Source: DALYJJ01 sp031969915
Lineage (GTDB): Bacteria > Acidobacteriota > Terriglobia > Bryobacterales > Bryobacteraceae
Assembly (NCBI GenBank): GCA_031969915.1
Contig: DALYJJ010000110.1
Location: 1-20,758, forward strand
Reading direction: 5' to 3'
Length of the DNA: 20,758 bases
Shown here one piece after another: positions 9,301 through 15,883 of this stretch. Position numbers and translations under genes: made by a program. A model generated the notes under the pieces. It worked only from the letters and a program-made list of their open reading frames with translations. It was not told the DNA's origin and did not search any database. The first letter of the stretch is position 1. Each line of letters opens with the position of its first letter.

Positions 9301-9587
9301 ACGATCCGGTCTTCTTTGAGGCCGCGCAGGCGATGGCCAAGAGAATCCTCAAGGAGGCGGGCGACCGCCCCGGCGACCGCGCGGCCTATGCCTTCCGGCT
9401 CGCCACCGGCCGCCGCCCCGATCCTGGCGAGGCCGACCGTCTCCTTTCCAGCCTCCATCGCGAGATCGCGTACTTCAAGGAGCATCCGGAAGAGGCAAAG
9501 AAACTGGCCGGTGAGCCCGAGGCCGCCGCCTGGACCATCATCTCGAATGTCCTTCTGAACCTCGACGAGGCAGTGACCAAGGAGTGA
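6333..9587 (+). CDS. Secreted PSCyt1 / DUF1549 / DUF1553 cytochrome-like protein
   Basis: The protein has 1084 residues. An N-terminal signal peptide (about 1-17, MRALGLLFIAVTASAA) precedes two PSCyt1-type haem domains with CAPCH (30-34, partner Met in RMPP at 83-86) and CYGCH (124-128, Met in RMPL at 177-180). The DUF1549 (PSCyt2) domain spans about 215-435 and contains a third CxxCH, CAQCHNHKYDP (412-422). The middle, about 460-760, has two coiled-coil-like stretches around a beta-rich segment that may be a carbohydrate-binding or discoidin-like fold. The C-terminal DUF1553 (PSD1) region runs from about 780 to 1060. The family is abundant in Planctomycetes, Verrucomicrobia and Solibacter-like Acidobacteria. 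Its reaction is not established; a role in periplasmic oxidation linked to polymer degradation is often guessed. The DUF1501 gene starts 4 bases after the stop, the usual pairing. Start choice rests on the purine-rich ribosome site and the signal peptide. Confidence 0.9.
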   Translation: MRALGLLFIAVTASAAGLPTGVERILSTSCAPCHAGPEAAGKLRVATSADLLQGGASGPAVVPGSPAASPLYQRLVSSDKSLRMPPAGEPLPQDRIAVIKAWIESLEAPVDFARDIEPIFKANCYGCHSGPNAQSQLRLDARAGALRGGMSGPVLAPGKSGESRLMHRVLGLGGEQRMPLRAKPLSEDQLAALRRWIDSGALWPDDGKKPEIKLHWSYVKPARPAVPSGFRHPIDAFIVTRLRQEGLAPSPAASREKLLRRVSLDLVGLPPSPREIDEFLADTQPGSYERLVDRLLASPHYGERWARPWLDLARYADTNGYEKDVSRRMWKYRDWLIGALNRDLPFDRFTIEQLAGDLLPNATVEQKIATGFHRNTMLNEEGGVDKDEAHHEVLIDRVNTTATVWLGATLACAQCHNHKYDPLTQADYYRFYAFFNNSWFWEKSYGDTSKKNIERELSLPTPEQDALTKRLRADIETLDKRLKTHTPALAAEQAKWEKELVKAAAAWKTVQGAARSGGESSLVRQPDGSLLAAGVNPLEDTYLIEGRSPVKRITALRIEALPDPSLPRGGPGRDMYGNFVLTDAVLAVDGKPVRWKLAKSDNGGVRNLATADRKHLWTVDASREDQRLARQLILIPEAPVEVRGKAPIAVTLVHQSEFYRQAIGRFRLSLTSMERPERNVEVTAANRPLLSIEVSKRTEKQRTQMEEAYRAVAPSLDEPRKQLAGLRKQLDAAGVAVAQVMEDRPEGPLTAPMRIRGSFLSPGETVAAGVPAAFPQIPKGVRPDRLALANWLVSLENPLTARVQVNRAWEQFFGRGLVETSEDFGAQGDRPSHPDLLDWLAVEFMERGWSQKQLHRLIVTSDTYRQDSRVTPLLQQRDPYNRLLARGPRFRLEAEMIRDAVLSSAGLLSLKLGGPSVFPHQPEGIWDLPYSNEKWVQSKGDDQYRRGLYTFARRTAPYPSMLTFDAPSREFCNVRRVRTNTPLQALTMLNDPVFFEAAQAMAKRILKEAGDRPGDRAAYAFRLATGRRPDPGEADRLLSSLHREIAYFKEHPEEAKKLAGEPEAAAWTIISNVLLNLDEAVTKE
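9579..9584 (+). promoter_or_regulatory. Strong ribosome binding site of the DUF1501 gene
   Basis: AAGGAG lies 7 bases before the ATG at 9592 and overlaps the last codons of the upstream gene. It is the clearest Shine-Dalgarno sequence in the window and fits co-translation of the two genes. Confidence 0.75.
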
Positions 9588-9591
9588 TGTC

Positions 9592-10992
9592 ATGAACCGC
9601 AACCTCACCGCGCTCACCCGGCGTCACTTCTTCCAGTCCGCCGGCTTCGGCATCGGAGGACTCGCGCTCTCCTCGCTCACCGGCTCCGCCGCTCCCCGGA
9701 CCCACCACCCTGCCAAGGCGAAGCGCGTCATCTTCCTGTTTATGGCCGGCGCGCCCTCGCAGCTCGACATGTTCGACTACAAGCCGAAGCTGAACCAGTT
9801 CGACGGCCAGCCGGTCCCCGAGGAAGTGGTCAAGGGCGAACGCTTCGCCTTCATTCAGGGCACGCCCCGCCTGCTCGGCTCCCCGCATGCTTTCGCCCGC
9901 TACGGCCAGTCCGGGCAGGAGATGTCCGCCATCCTCCCCCATCTGGCAAAGGTCGCCGACGACATCGCCATCATCCGGAGCGTCTCCACCACGCAGTTCA
10001 ATCACGCCCCCGCCCAGATCTTCATGAACAGCGGCCACCAAATCCCCGGCCGGCCCAGCCTCGGATCGTGGTTGACCTACGGACTCGGCAGCGAGAACGC
10101 GGATCTGCCCGGCTTCGTCGTCCTGCTCAGCGGCCTGAATCAGCCCGACGGCGGCAAGACCTGTTGGGGCTCCGGCTTTCTCCCCACCGTCTACCAGGGC
10201 GTCGAGTTCCGCCGCAGCGGCGACCCCGTGCTCTTTCTTTCCAATCCCGACGGAGTCACCAGCGAAACGCGCCGCCGCTCGCTCGACTTACTCAAGGGCC
10301 TCAATGAGGCGAACCTCCAGAACACCGGGGATCCCGAGATCTCTACCCGCATTAACTCCTATGAACTCGCCTACCGGATGCAAACCAGCGTCCCGGAACT
10401 GATGGACATCGCCCAGGAGCCCGCGCATATCCATAAGCTCTACGGCGCCGAGCCGGGCAAGTCCTCCTTCGCCAACAACTGCCTCTTCGCACGGCGCTTG
10501 GTCGAACGCGGCGTGCGCTTCGTTCAGCTCTACCACCGCGGTTGGGATACCCACGGCTCCTCGAATAATGAGGACATCGTCAGCAAGCTCGCGCTCCTCT
10601 GCCGCGAAACCGAACAGGCCGCCGCGGCTCTGCTCATCGACCTCAAACAGCGCGGGCTGTTGGACGACACCATCGTTGTCTGGGGCGGCGAGTTCGGCCG
10701 GACGCCCATGAACGAAGCGCGCAGCGGCTCCAGATTCCTCGGCCGCGATCACCACCCGCGCGCCTTCACCATGTGGGCCGCCGGCGGCGGCTTCAAGCCC
10801 GGTGTCACCGTCGGCCGTACCGACGACATCGGCTACAACGTCGTGGAAGACCCCGTCAGCGTGCATGACTTGCACGCCACCATGCTGCACCTCCTGGGTC
10901 TCGATCACACCCGCCTGACTTACAAGTTTCAGGGCAGGGAATTCCGCCTTACCGACGTCCACGGGGAGGTGGTAAAGAAGTTACTGGCTTAG
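9592..10992 (+). CDS. Tat-exported DUF1501 protein
   Basis: This 466-residue protein begins with a twin-arginine signal: TRRHFF at residues 9-14, then a hydrophobic stretch GFGIGGLALSSLTG and a likely cleavage site near residue 34. Export in folded form suggests a cofactor or metal is inserted first. The body is DUF1501, related to the alkaline phosphatase / sulfatase fold. Visible family landmarks are AGAPSQLDMFDYKP (52-65), FNHAPAQIFMNSG, GWDTHG, VVWGGEFGRTP and GRDHHPRAF. The His and Asp residues in these blocks could bind metal, but no reaction is established. Length is typical. It follows the PSCyt/DUF1549/DUF1553 gene by 4 bases; this pairing is conserved in Planctomycetes and Acidobacteria and implies a joint periplasmic role. 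It converges on the mutase gene across 17 bases with no visible hairpin terminator. Confidence 0.9.
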   Translation: MNRNLTALTRRHFFQSAGFGIGGLALSSLTGSAAPRTHHPAKAKRVIFLFMAGAPSQLDMFDYKPKLNQFDGQPVPEEVVKGERFAFIQGTPRLLGSPHAFARYGQSGQEMSAILPHLAKVADDIAIIRSVSTTQFNHAPAQIFMNSGHQIPGRPSLGSWLTYGLGSENADLPGFVVLLSGLNQPDGGKTCWGSGFLPTVYQGVEFRRSGDPVLFLSNPDGVTSETRRRSLDLLKGLNEANLQNTGDPEISTRINSYELAYRMQTSVPELMDIAQEPAHIHKLYGAEPGKSSFANNCLFARRLVERGVRFVQLYHRGWDTHGSSNNEDIVSKLALLCRETEQAAAALLIDLKQRGLLDDTIVVWGGEFGRTPMNEARSGSRFLGRDHHPRAFTMWAAGGGFKPGVTVGRTDDIGYNVVEDPVSVHDLHATMLHLLGLDHTRLTYKFQGREFRLTDVHGEVVKKLLA

Positions 10993-11009
10993 TTCAGCAC
11001 GGCCGTCCC

Positions 11010-12587
11010 TCAGACCGCTGTCGTCTCCTGCCACGTGCCGAACACGTCGCGCAGCGCGTCGCAGATCTCGCCCGTCGTGGCATACGCCCGCACCGCGTCC
11101 AGCATGTGCGGGATGGTGTTCTCCGTCCCGCGAGCGGCGTCGCGCAACGCCTCCAGGGCCCTCGCGACGGCGTCGCTGTTCCGCCGGCGCCGCAGCCGCG
11201 CCAGCTTCTCCTCCTGCGCCCGCCCCGCCGAGTCGTCGATCTGCAGGAGTTCGAGCGGCGGCTCCTTCTCCGAAGTGAACCGGTTGACGCCCACCGTCAC
11301 TCGCTCGTCCGACTCCAGCTCCCGTTGGAACCGGTAGCTCGCCTCGGCGATCTCCCGCTGCGGATAGCCGCGCTCAATGGCCGGTATCATCCCGCCCATG
11401 GCGTCGATCTTCGCGATGTAGTCCATCGCCGCCGCTTCCATGTCGAGCGTCAGCCGCTCCAGAAAGTAGCTGCCGCCCAACGGGTCCGCCGTGTTCGTGA
11501 CGCCTGTCTCGTGGGCCAGAATCTGCTGCGTCCTCAGCGCCAACGTCACCGCCTGCTCACTCGGCAGCGCGTAGGCTTCGTCGAGCGAGTTGGTATGCAG
11601 ACTCTGGGCTCCGCCCAGCACCGCCGCAAGGGCCTGCACCGCCGTTCGCACGACGTTGTTGTAGGGTTGCTGCCAGGTGAGCGTGCACCCCGCGGTCTGC
11701 GCGTGGAAGCGCAACTTCTGGCTCCGCTCGTCCCGCGCCCCATAGCGATCCCGCAGCGCCAGGGCCCAGATCTTCCGCGCGGCACGGTACTTGGCGATCT
11801 CTTCGAAGAAGTCGTTGTGCGCGTTGAAGAAGAAACTGAGCCGCGGCGCGAACGAGTCCACGTCCAGGCCCCGAGCCAGCGCCCAGTCCACATACTCCAT
11901 GCCGTCGCGCAGCGTGAAGGCCAGTTCCTGGACCGCCGTCGATCCCGCCTCGCGAATGTGATAGCCGCTGATCGAAACCGGATTGTACTTGGGAACGTGA
12001 CGGGTGGAATACTCGATCACGTCCGTCACCAGCCGCATGGACGGGCGCGGCGGATAGATGTACTCCTTCTGCGCAATGTACTCCTTGAGGATGTCGTTCT
12101 GGAGCGTCCCCGAGATCCGCGACCATGCTGCGCCCTGCTTCTCCGCCACCGCCAGATACATGCACCACACGACGGGCGCCGATGAGTTGATGGTCATCGA
12201 CACCGACACGTCGGCGAGCGAGATCCCCTCGAAGAGAATCTCCATGTCTTCCAGTGAACTGATCGACACGCCGCACTTGCCGACCTCGCCAAGCGCGGCC
12301 GCGTGGTCCGCGTCGTACCCCATCAACGTGGGCAGATCGAAGGCCACGCTCAAACCGGTCTGCCCACGGTCAAGCAGATACCGGTAGCGCCGGTTGGTCT
12401 CCTCCGGCGTCGCGAAGCCCGAGAATTGCCGCATCGTCCAGAGCCTGCCCCGGTACATCGTGGGGTGAATTCCCCGCGTGAAGGGGAACATCCCCGGCGC
12501 ACCCAGATCGCGCCCCGCGTCGAACCCCGCCAAGTCGTCCGGACCATAGTGCGTCTCCACCGGGAGGCCGCTCAGAGACTTGTTCAT
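11010..12587 (-). CDS. Adenosylcobalamin-dependent acyl-CoA mutase large subunit, isobutyryl-CoA mutase-like
   Basis: This 525-residue protein is the TIM-barrel subunit of a B12-dependent acyl-CoA mutase. Landmarks include WTMRQFSGF (50-58), GLSVAFDLPTLMGYD (78-92), GTLQNDILKEY (160-170), ISGYHIREAG, FFFNAHNDFFEE and SLHTNSLDEA. The C-terminal B12-binding domain is absent, so a separate small subunit is needed; none is in this window. The residue equal to Tyr89 of Propionibacterium methylmalonyl-CoA mutase is Phe55, and the one equal to Arg207 is Gln173. These two changes distinguish isobutyryl-CoA mutase (IcmA Phe80/Gln198), which interconverts isobutyryl-CoA and n-butyryl-CoA. Ala82 occupies the site that is Asp in 2-hydroxyisobutyryl-CoA mutase. 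I therefore prefer the IcmA reading over methylmalonyl-CoA mutase, though biochemistry could still show another branched acyl-CoA. The gene diverges from the adenosyltransferase that would supply its coenzyme. Confidence 0.88.
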   Translation of the reverse strand: MNKSLSGLPVETHYGPDDLAGFDAGRDLGAPGMFPFTRGIHPTMYRGRLWTMRQFSGFATPEETNRRYRYLLDRGQTGLSVAFDLPTLMGYDADHAAALGEVGKCGVSISSLEDMEILFEGISLADVSVSMTINSSAPVVWCMYLAVAEKQGAAWSRISGTLQNDILKEYIAQKEYIYPPRPSMRLVTDVIEYSTRHVPKYNPVSISGYHIREAGSTAVQELAFTLRDGMEYVDWALARGLDVDSFAPRLSFFFNAHNDFFEEIAKYRAARKIWALALRDRYGARDERSQKLRFHAQTAGCTLTWQQPYNNVVRTAVQALAAVLGGAQSLHTNSLDEAYALPSEQAVTLALRTQQILAHETGVTNTADPLGGSYFLERLTLDMEAAAMDYIAKIDAMGGMIPAIERGYPQREIAEASYRFQRELESDERVTVGVNRFTSEKEPPLELLQIDDSAGRAQEEKLARLRRRRNSDAVARALEALRDAARGTENTIPHMLDAVRAYATTGEICDALRDVFGTWQETTAV

Positions 12588-12604
12588 CCCTACATCTTAG
12601 CCCT

Positions 12605-12610
12605 TACAAT
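12605..12610 (+). promoter_or_regulatory. Possible -10 element (TACAAT) for the adenosyltransferase operon
   Basis: TACAAT ends 15 bases before the ATG at 12626, implying a very short leader of about 9 bases. No good -35 is visible; TTGTTC at 12580-12585 would give a long 19-base spacer. The 38-base divergent gap is too short for a cobalamin riboswitch. Confidence 0.35.
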
Positions 12611-12625
12611 AAGAGCAGCCTCTCC

Positions 12626-13243
12626 ATGGGAAAGACAGTCTTCAACGAACCGCGGTTGACGCTCAACCGTATCTACACGCGCGGCGGCGACACGGGCAAC
12701 ACCAGCCTGGTCGGCGGACAACGTGTGCCCAAGGACACACTCCGCATTGAGACCTATGGCACCGTCGACGAGTTGAACTCCTGCGTCGGCCTCGCCGCCG
12801 TCTCGGCGGCGGAGCATCCGAAGCTGGCCCAGATCCACGGGACCCTCACCCGCGTCCAACACGAGCTCTTCAACCTTGGTTCCATCCTCGCCACCAAGCC
12901 CGAGGATGTGCACCCGAAGCAGCCGCGCGTGACGGACGTCGAGATCCAGCAACTGGAAGGCGAAATCGACCGCATGAACGAAGAATTGCCGCCGCTGAAG
13001 TCCTTTGTTCTGCCCGGCGGTTCGCGAATCAACGCTGAGCTACATCTGTGCCGCACCGTCTGCCGCCGCGCCGAGCGGCTCGCCGTCGCGCTCTCACGCG
13101 AAGAAGAGGTCCCCATGGAGGCCGTCCGTTACCTGAACCGCCTGAGCGACGCTTTGTTCGTGTGGAGCCGTTGGGTCAACGTGCAACTCGGCGCGCAAGA
13201 GGTCCTCTGGCAGCCGAACGCGGCGGCCTCCGGGATGGAATGA
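12626..13243 (+). CDS. Cob(I)alamin adenosyltransferase, PduO type
   Basis: This 205-residue cytoplasmic enzyme transfers the adenosyl group of ATP to cob(I)alamin, making adenosylcobalamin. Family motifs are in order: the ATP-binding TRGGDTGNTSL (18-28), ETYGTVDELNS (42-52), FVLPGG (127-132), CRRAERL (146-152) and YLNRLSDALF (169-178). The Arg and Glu in CRRAER belong to the conserved active-site block of the human MMAB/PduO family. Length is typical of the stand-alone enzyme. The gene diverges by 38 bases from the B12-dependent mutase gene, so the pair likely provides coenzyme and apoenzyme together. Its stop overlaps the next start (ATGA), indicating translational coupling with the AAC(3)-family gene. 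No clear Shine-Dalgarno sequence precedes the ATG; a short-leader transcript from TACAAT at 12605 is possible. Confidence 0.93.
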   Translation: MGKTVFNEPRLTLNRIYTRGGDTGNTSLVGGQRVPKDTLRIETYGTVDELNSCVGLAAVSAAEHPKLAQIHGTLTRVQHELFNLGSILATKPEDVHPKQPRVTDVEIQQLEGEIDRMNEELPPLKSFVLPGGSRINAELHLCRTVCRRAERLAVALSREEEVPMEAVRYLNRLSDALFVWSRWVNVQLGAQEVLWQPNAAASGME

Positions 13244-14010
13244 CGCCTCAGGCGATTGCGCGCCAGCTTCGGGATCTCGGCGTCACTGAGGGCGCCGTGC
13301 TGTTGGTTCATACTTCGTTTCGAGCGATACGGCCCGTCGAGGGCGGCCCCCTCGGCTTGATCGAAGCCCTCCGCCTCGCCCTGGGACCGCGGGGAACTCT
13401 CGCGATGCCGTCCTGGTCCGGCGACGAGGACAACCCCTTCGACCCGGCGATGACCGCGTCCGACGCCGATCTCGGCGTCACCGCGGATGTCTTCTGGCGC
13501 CAGCCCGGCGTGCTCCGCAGCAGCCACCTCCACGCCTTCGCCGCCGCCGGTCCGCACGCGGCGGAGATCGTGAGCGACCCGCTGCCTTTGCCGCCGCACC
13601 GCTATGAAAGCCCCGTAGGCAGGATCTTCGATCTCGATGGCTACGTGCTGCTCCTCGGCGTCGGACACGATGCCGATACCACGCTCCACCTCGCCGAGTG
13701 CCTCGCTCGCGTCCCGTATGGCGTCGAGAGGCATTGCACCGTAACAGACCAAGACGGCCGTCCGAACCGCGTGGCCTACCGTGAGAACGACCATTGCTGT
13801 GCGCGCTTCGCATTGGCCGGCGACTGGCTCCGCGAACGCGGCTTGCAACGCGAAGGCCCCGTGGGCCGCGCGCATGCCCGCCTGGCGCGCTCGCGCGACA
13901 TCGTGGCCGTGGCCCAGGAACATCTGCGCCGCGATCCCCTGATCTTCCTCCATCCGCGCGAAGCCCGCTGTGAGGAGTGCAACGAAGCCCGAGCCAGCGC
14001 CGTCGGTTAA
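13240..14010 (+). CDS. AAC(3)-family N-acetyltransferase
   Basis: The 256-residue product belongs to the aminoglycoside 3-N-acetyltransferase fold (Antibiotic_NAT). Recognisable segments are VHTSFRAIRPVEGGPLGLIEAL (split at residues 23-44), LGPRGTLAMPSWSG (48-61), ESPVGRIF (123-130) and TTLHLAE (147-153), which holds the family's conserved His and Glu. Known members acetylate aminoglycosides from acetyl-CoA, but many chromosomal homologues have unknown amine substrates and give no resistance, so resistance should not be assumed. The C-terminus carries a Cys pair (CEEC). I start at the ATG at 13240, which overlaps the adenosyltransferase stop by four bases (ATGA); the frame is open further upstream, but that part lies inside the preceding gene. 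The exported GH13 gene follows after 10 bases. No functional link to either neighbour is obvious. Confidence 0.82.
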   Translation: MTPQAIARQLRDLGVTEGAVLLVHTSFRAIRPVEGGPLGLIEALRLALGPRGTLAMPSWSGDEDNPFDPAMTASDADLGVTADVFWRQPGVLRSSHLHAFAAAGPHAAEIVSDPLPLPPHRYESPVGRIFDLDGYVLLLGVGHDADTTLHLAECLARVPYGVERHCTVTDQDGRPNRVAYRENDHCCARFALAGDWLRERGLQREGPVGRAHARLARSRDIVAVAQEHLRRDPLIFLHPREARCEECNEARASAVG

Positions 14011-14020
14011 ACTCAGCACT

Positions 14021-15883
14021 ATGGTTCGGTGCCTACTGCCGCTCTCGCTCACGATCTTCTCGTTGGCCGCCGCTCCGCCGAAAGTAACCAAAGTAGAGCC
14101 GCCCAATTGGTGGGCGGACCACTCCATCAACCCGGTGCGACTCCTGGTGCGCGGCGAAAATCTCGCCGGCGCGCGCGTCGCCGCACCGCGCGGATTCAAA
14201 GCCGGCGCGATTAAGACCAACGCAGCGGGAACTTACCTGTTTGTGGACCTCACGATCCCCAAGGCTGCCAAGGCAGGCGCCGCGCCCCTGCAGTTGACCA
14301 CCGTCGACGGCGCGGTGGAAGTCCCGTTCTCGATCGCCGCACCGCTTCCCCGCCAAGGCCGCTTCCAAGGTTTCGGTCCCGATGACCTGATCTACCTGAT
14401 CATGCCCGACCGCTTCGCCAACGGCGACCCCTCCAACGACGACCCGCCCGTTTCCAAGGGCCTGCTCGATCGCGGCAAAGCCCGCTACTATCACGGCGGC
14501 GACCTGCAGGGGATCATCGACAGACTCCCCTACCTGAAGAGCCTCGGCGTCACGGCTCTCTGGATGAACCCCTGGTATGAAAACAACAACCGCCTGAACG
14601 AACGCGAAACGTACGACGGTAAAGCGATCACCGATTACCACGGCTACGGCGCCACCGATTTCTACGCCGTGGAGGAGCATTTCGGCGATCTGGCCAAGCT
14701 CCGCGAACTCGTCGAAAAGGCCCACGCCGCGGGCATCAAGGTCATCCAGGATCAGGTCGCCAACCACACCGGCCCCTACCACCCCTGGGTGAAGGACTCG
14801 CCCACTCCCACCTGGTTCAACGGCACGCAGGCGAAGCACCTTTCGAACGCGTGGCAGATCTGGACGCTGATGGATCCCTACGCTTCGGCCGAACTGCGCC
14901 GCGCCACGCTCGACGGCTGGTTCATCGACATCCTGCCCGACCTCAACCAGGACGACCCCGAAACCGCGCGCTACCTCATCCAGAATACGCTCTGGTGGAT
15001 TGGCGTCACGGGCATGGATGGCATCCGGCAAGACACTCTGCCCTACGTGCCGCGTAAGTTCTGGCGCGACTGGATGGCGGCGATCAAGAAGGAGTATCCG
15101 TCGTTCAAGGTGGTCGGCGAGATGTGGGACTTCGACGCCGCGCTCGTTTCGTTCTTCCAAACCGGGCGCACACAGTACGACGGCGTCGACTCGGGCATCG
15201 ACACGCTCTTCGACTTCCCCCTGTACGACGCGCTGCGCCGCGTCTTCGTCCGCGGCGAATCGATGCGCACGCTGGCGCGATCCTTCAGCCGCGATCCGCT
15301 GTACCCCAATCCCGGCGTGTTGGTGACCTTCTTTGGATCGCACGACGTGCCGCGCTGGATGGGCGAGCGGGGCGCGACGCGCGAAGGACTGAAGCTCGCC
15401 GCGACGCTGGTGCTGACGGCACGCGGCACGGCGATGCTGTACTACGGCGATGAGATCGCCCTCGCCGGCGGCAATGATCCCGACAACCGGCGCGATTTCC
15501 CGGGCGGCTGGCCGGGCGATGCCCGTAACGCCTTCGAAGCGGCAGGACGCTCGGCCGCGGAGCAGGACGTCTTCGCCCACATCCGGACTCTGGGGCAACT
15601 TCGCTTGAAAACGGAAGCGCTGCGGCGTGGCGCGATGATCCACCTGCATGCCGAAGACAAGACCTACGCCTACGCGCGCGTGGCGCCGGGGAAGGGAAGC
15701 GCGGTCATCGCCTTCAACTCCGGCGACACCGCGGCCACCATCGACCTGGACGCCACGCCCGCAAAGTTCGCCGCCGGAACGGTTCTCACCGACGCGCTCG
15801 GAGCGGCGGGCCGCGCGACCGTAGCCGCCGGGAGGCTGCGAATCACTGTACCGGCGAAGGCGTCGGCGGTGTTTGTGCCCTAG
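14021..15883 (+). CDS. Exported GH13 alpha-glucanase (cyclomaltodextrinase / neopullulanase-like)
   Basis: The product has 620 residues. It starts with a signal peptide (MVRCLLPLSLTIFSLAAA), so I place the start at 14021 rather than at the upstream in-frame ATG at 13970, which would bury it. An N-terminal beta domain with EPPNWW resembles the Cyc-maltodext_N domain. The GH13 barrel follows: region I DQVANH (D244-H249), nucleophile D338 in GMDGIRQD, acid/base E367 in VVGEMWDF and stabiliser D442 in FGSHDVPR. Ser before His-Asp also occurs in neopullulanase-type enzymes. A beta C-domain ends the protein. Enzymes of this group hydrolyse cyclodextrins, pullulan or maltooligosaccharides; here the site is likely periplasmic or extracellular. 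The gene is 10 bases after the acetyltransferase gene. Its last 41 bases overlap the convergent membrane-protein gene. Exact substrate is not readable from sequence. Confidence 0.92.
   Translation: MVRCLLPLSLTIFSLAAAPPKVTKVEPPNWWADHSINPVRLLVRGENLAGARVAAPRGFKAGAIKTNAAGTYLFVDLTIPKAAKAGAAPLQLTTVDGAVEVPFSIAAPLPRQGRFQGFGPDDLIYLIMPDRFANGDPSNDDPPVSKGLLDRGKARYYHGGDLQGIIDRLPYLKSLGVTALWMNPWYENNNRLNERETYDGKAITDYHGYGATDFYAVEEHFGDLAKLRELVEKAHAAGIKVIQDQVANHTGPYHPWVKDSPTPTWFNGTQAKHLSNAWQIWTLMDPYASAELRRATLDGWFIDILPDLNQDDPETARYLIQNTLWWIGVTGMDGIRQDTLPYVPRKFWRDWMAAIKKEYPSFKVVGEMWDFDAALVSFFQTGRTQYDGVDSGIDTLFDFPLYDALRRVFVRGESMRTLARSFSRDPLYPNPGVLVTFFGSHDVPRWMGERGATREGLKLAATLVLTARGTAMLYYGDEIALAGGNDPDNRRDFPGGWPGDARNAFEAAGRSAAEQDVFAHIRTLGQLRLKTEALRRGAMIHLHAEDKTYAYARVAPGKGSAVIAFNSGDTAATIDLDATPAKFAAGTVLTDALGAAGRATVAAGRLRITVPAKASAVFVP

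Noticed and set aside
10993..11009. Terminator between the DUF1501 and mutase genes
   Set aside because: The 17-base gap shows no stem-loop or T-run.
11106..12185. 359-codon + strand open frame opposite the mutase gene
   Set aside because: The mutase on the minus strand has the complete family pattern; this frame yields an Arg/His-rich product without motifs.
12588..12625. Cobalamin riboswitch between the mutase and the adenosyltransferase
   Set aside because: Only 38 bases are available, much shorter than a cobalamin riboswitch, and no B12-box-like sequence was seen.
14033..15649. 538-codon minus-strand open frame opposite the GH13 gene
   Set aside because: The + strand carries a signal peptide and all GH13 catalytic regions; the antisense product has no recognisable motif.
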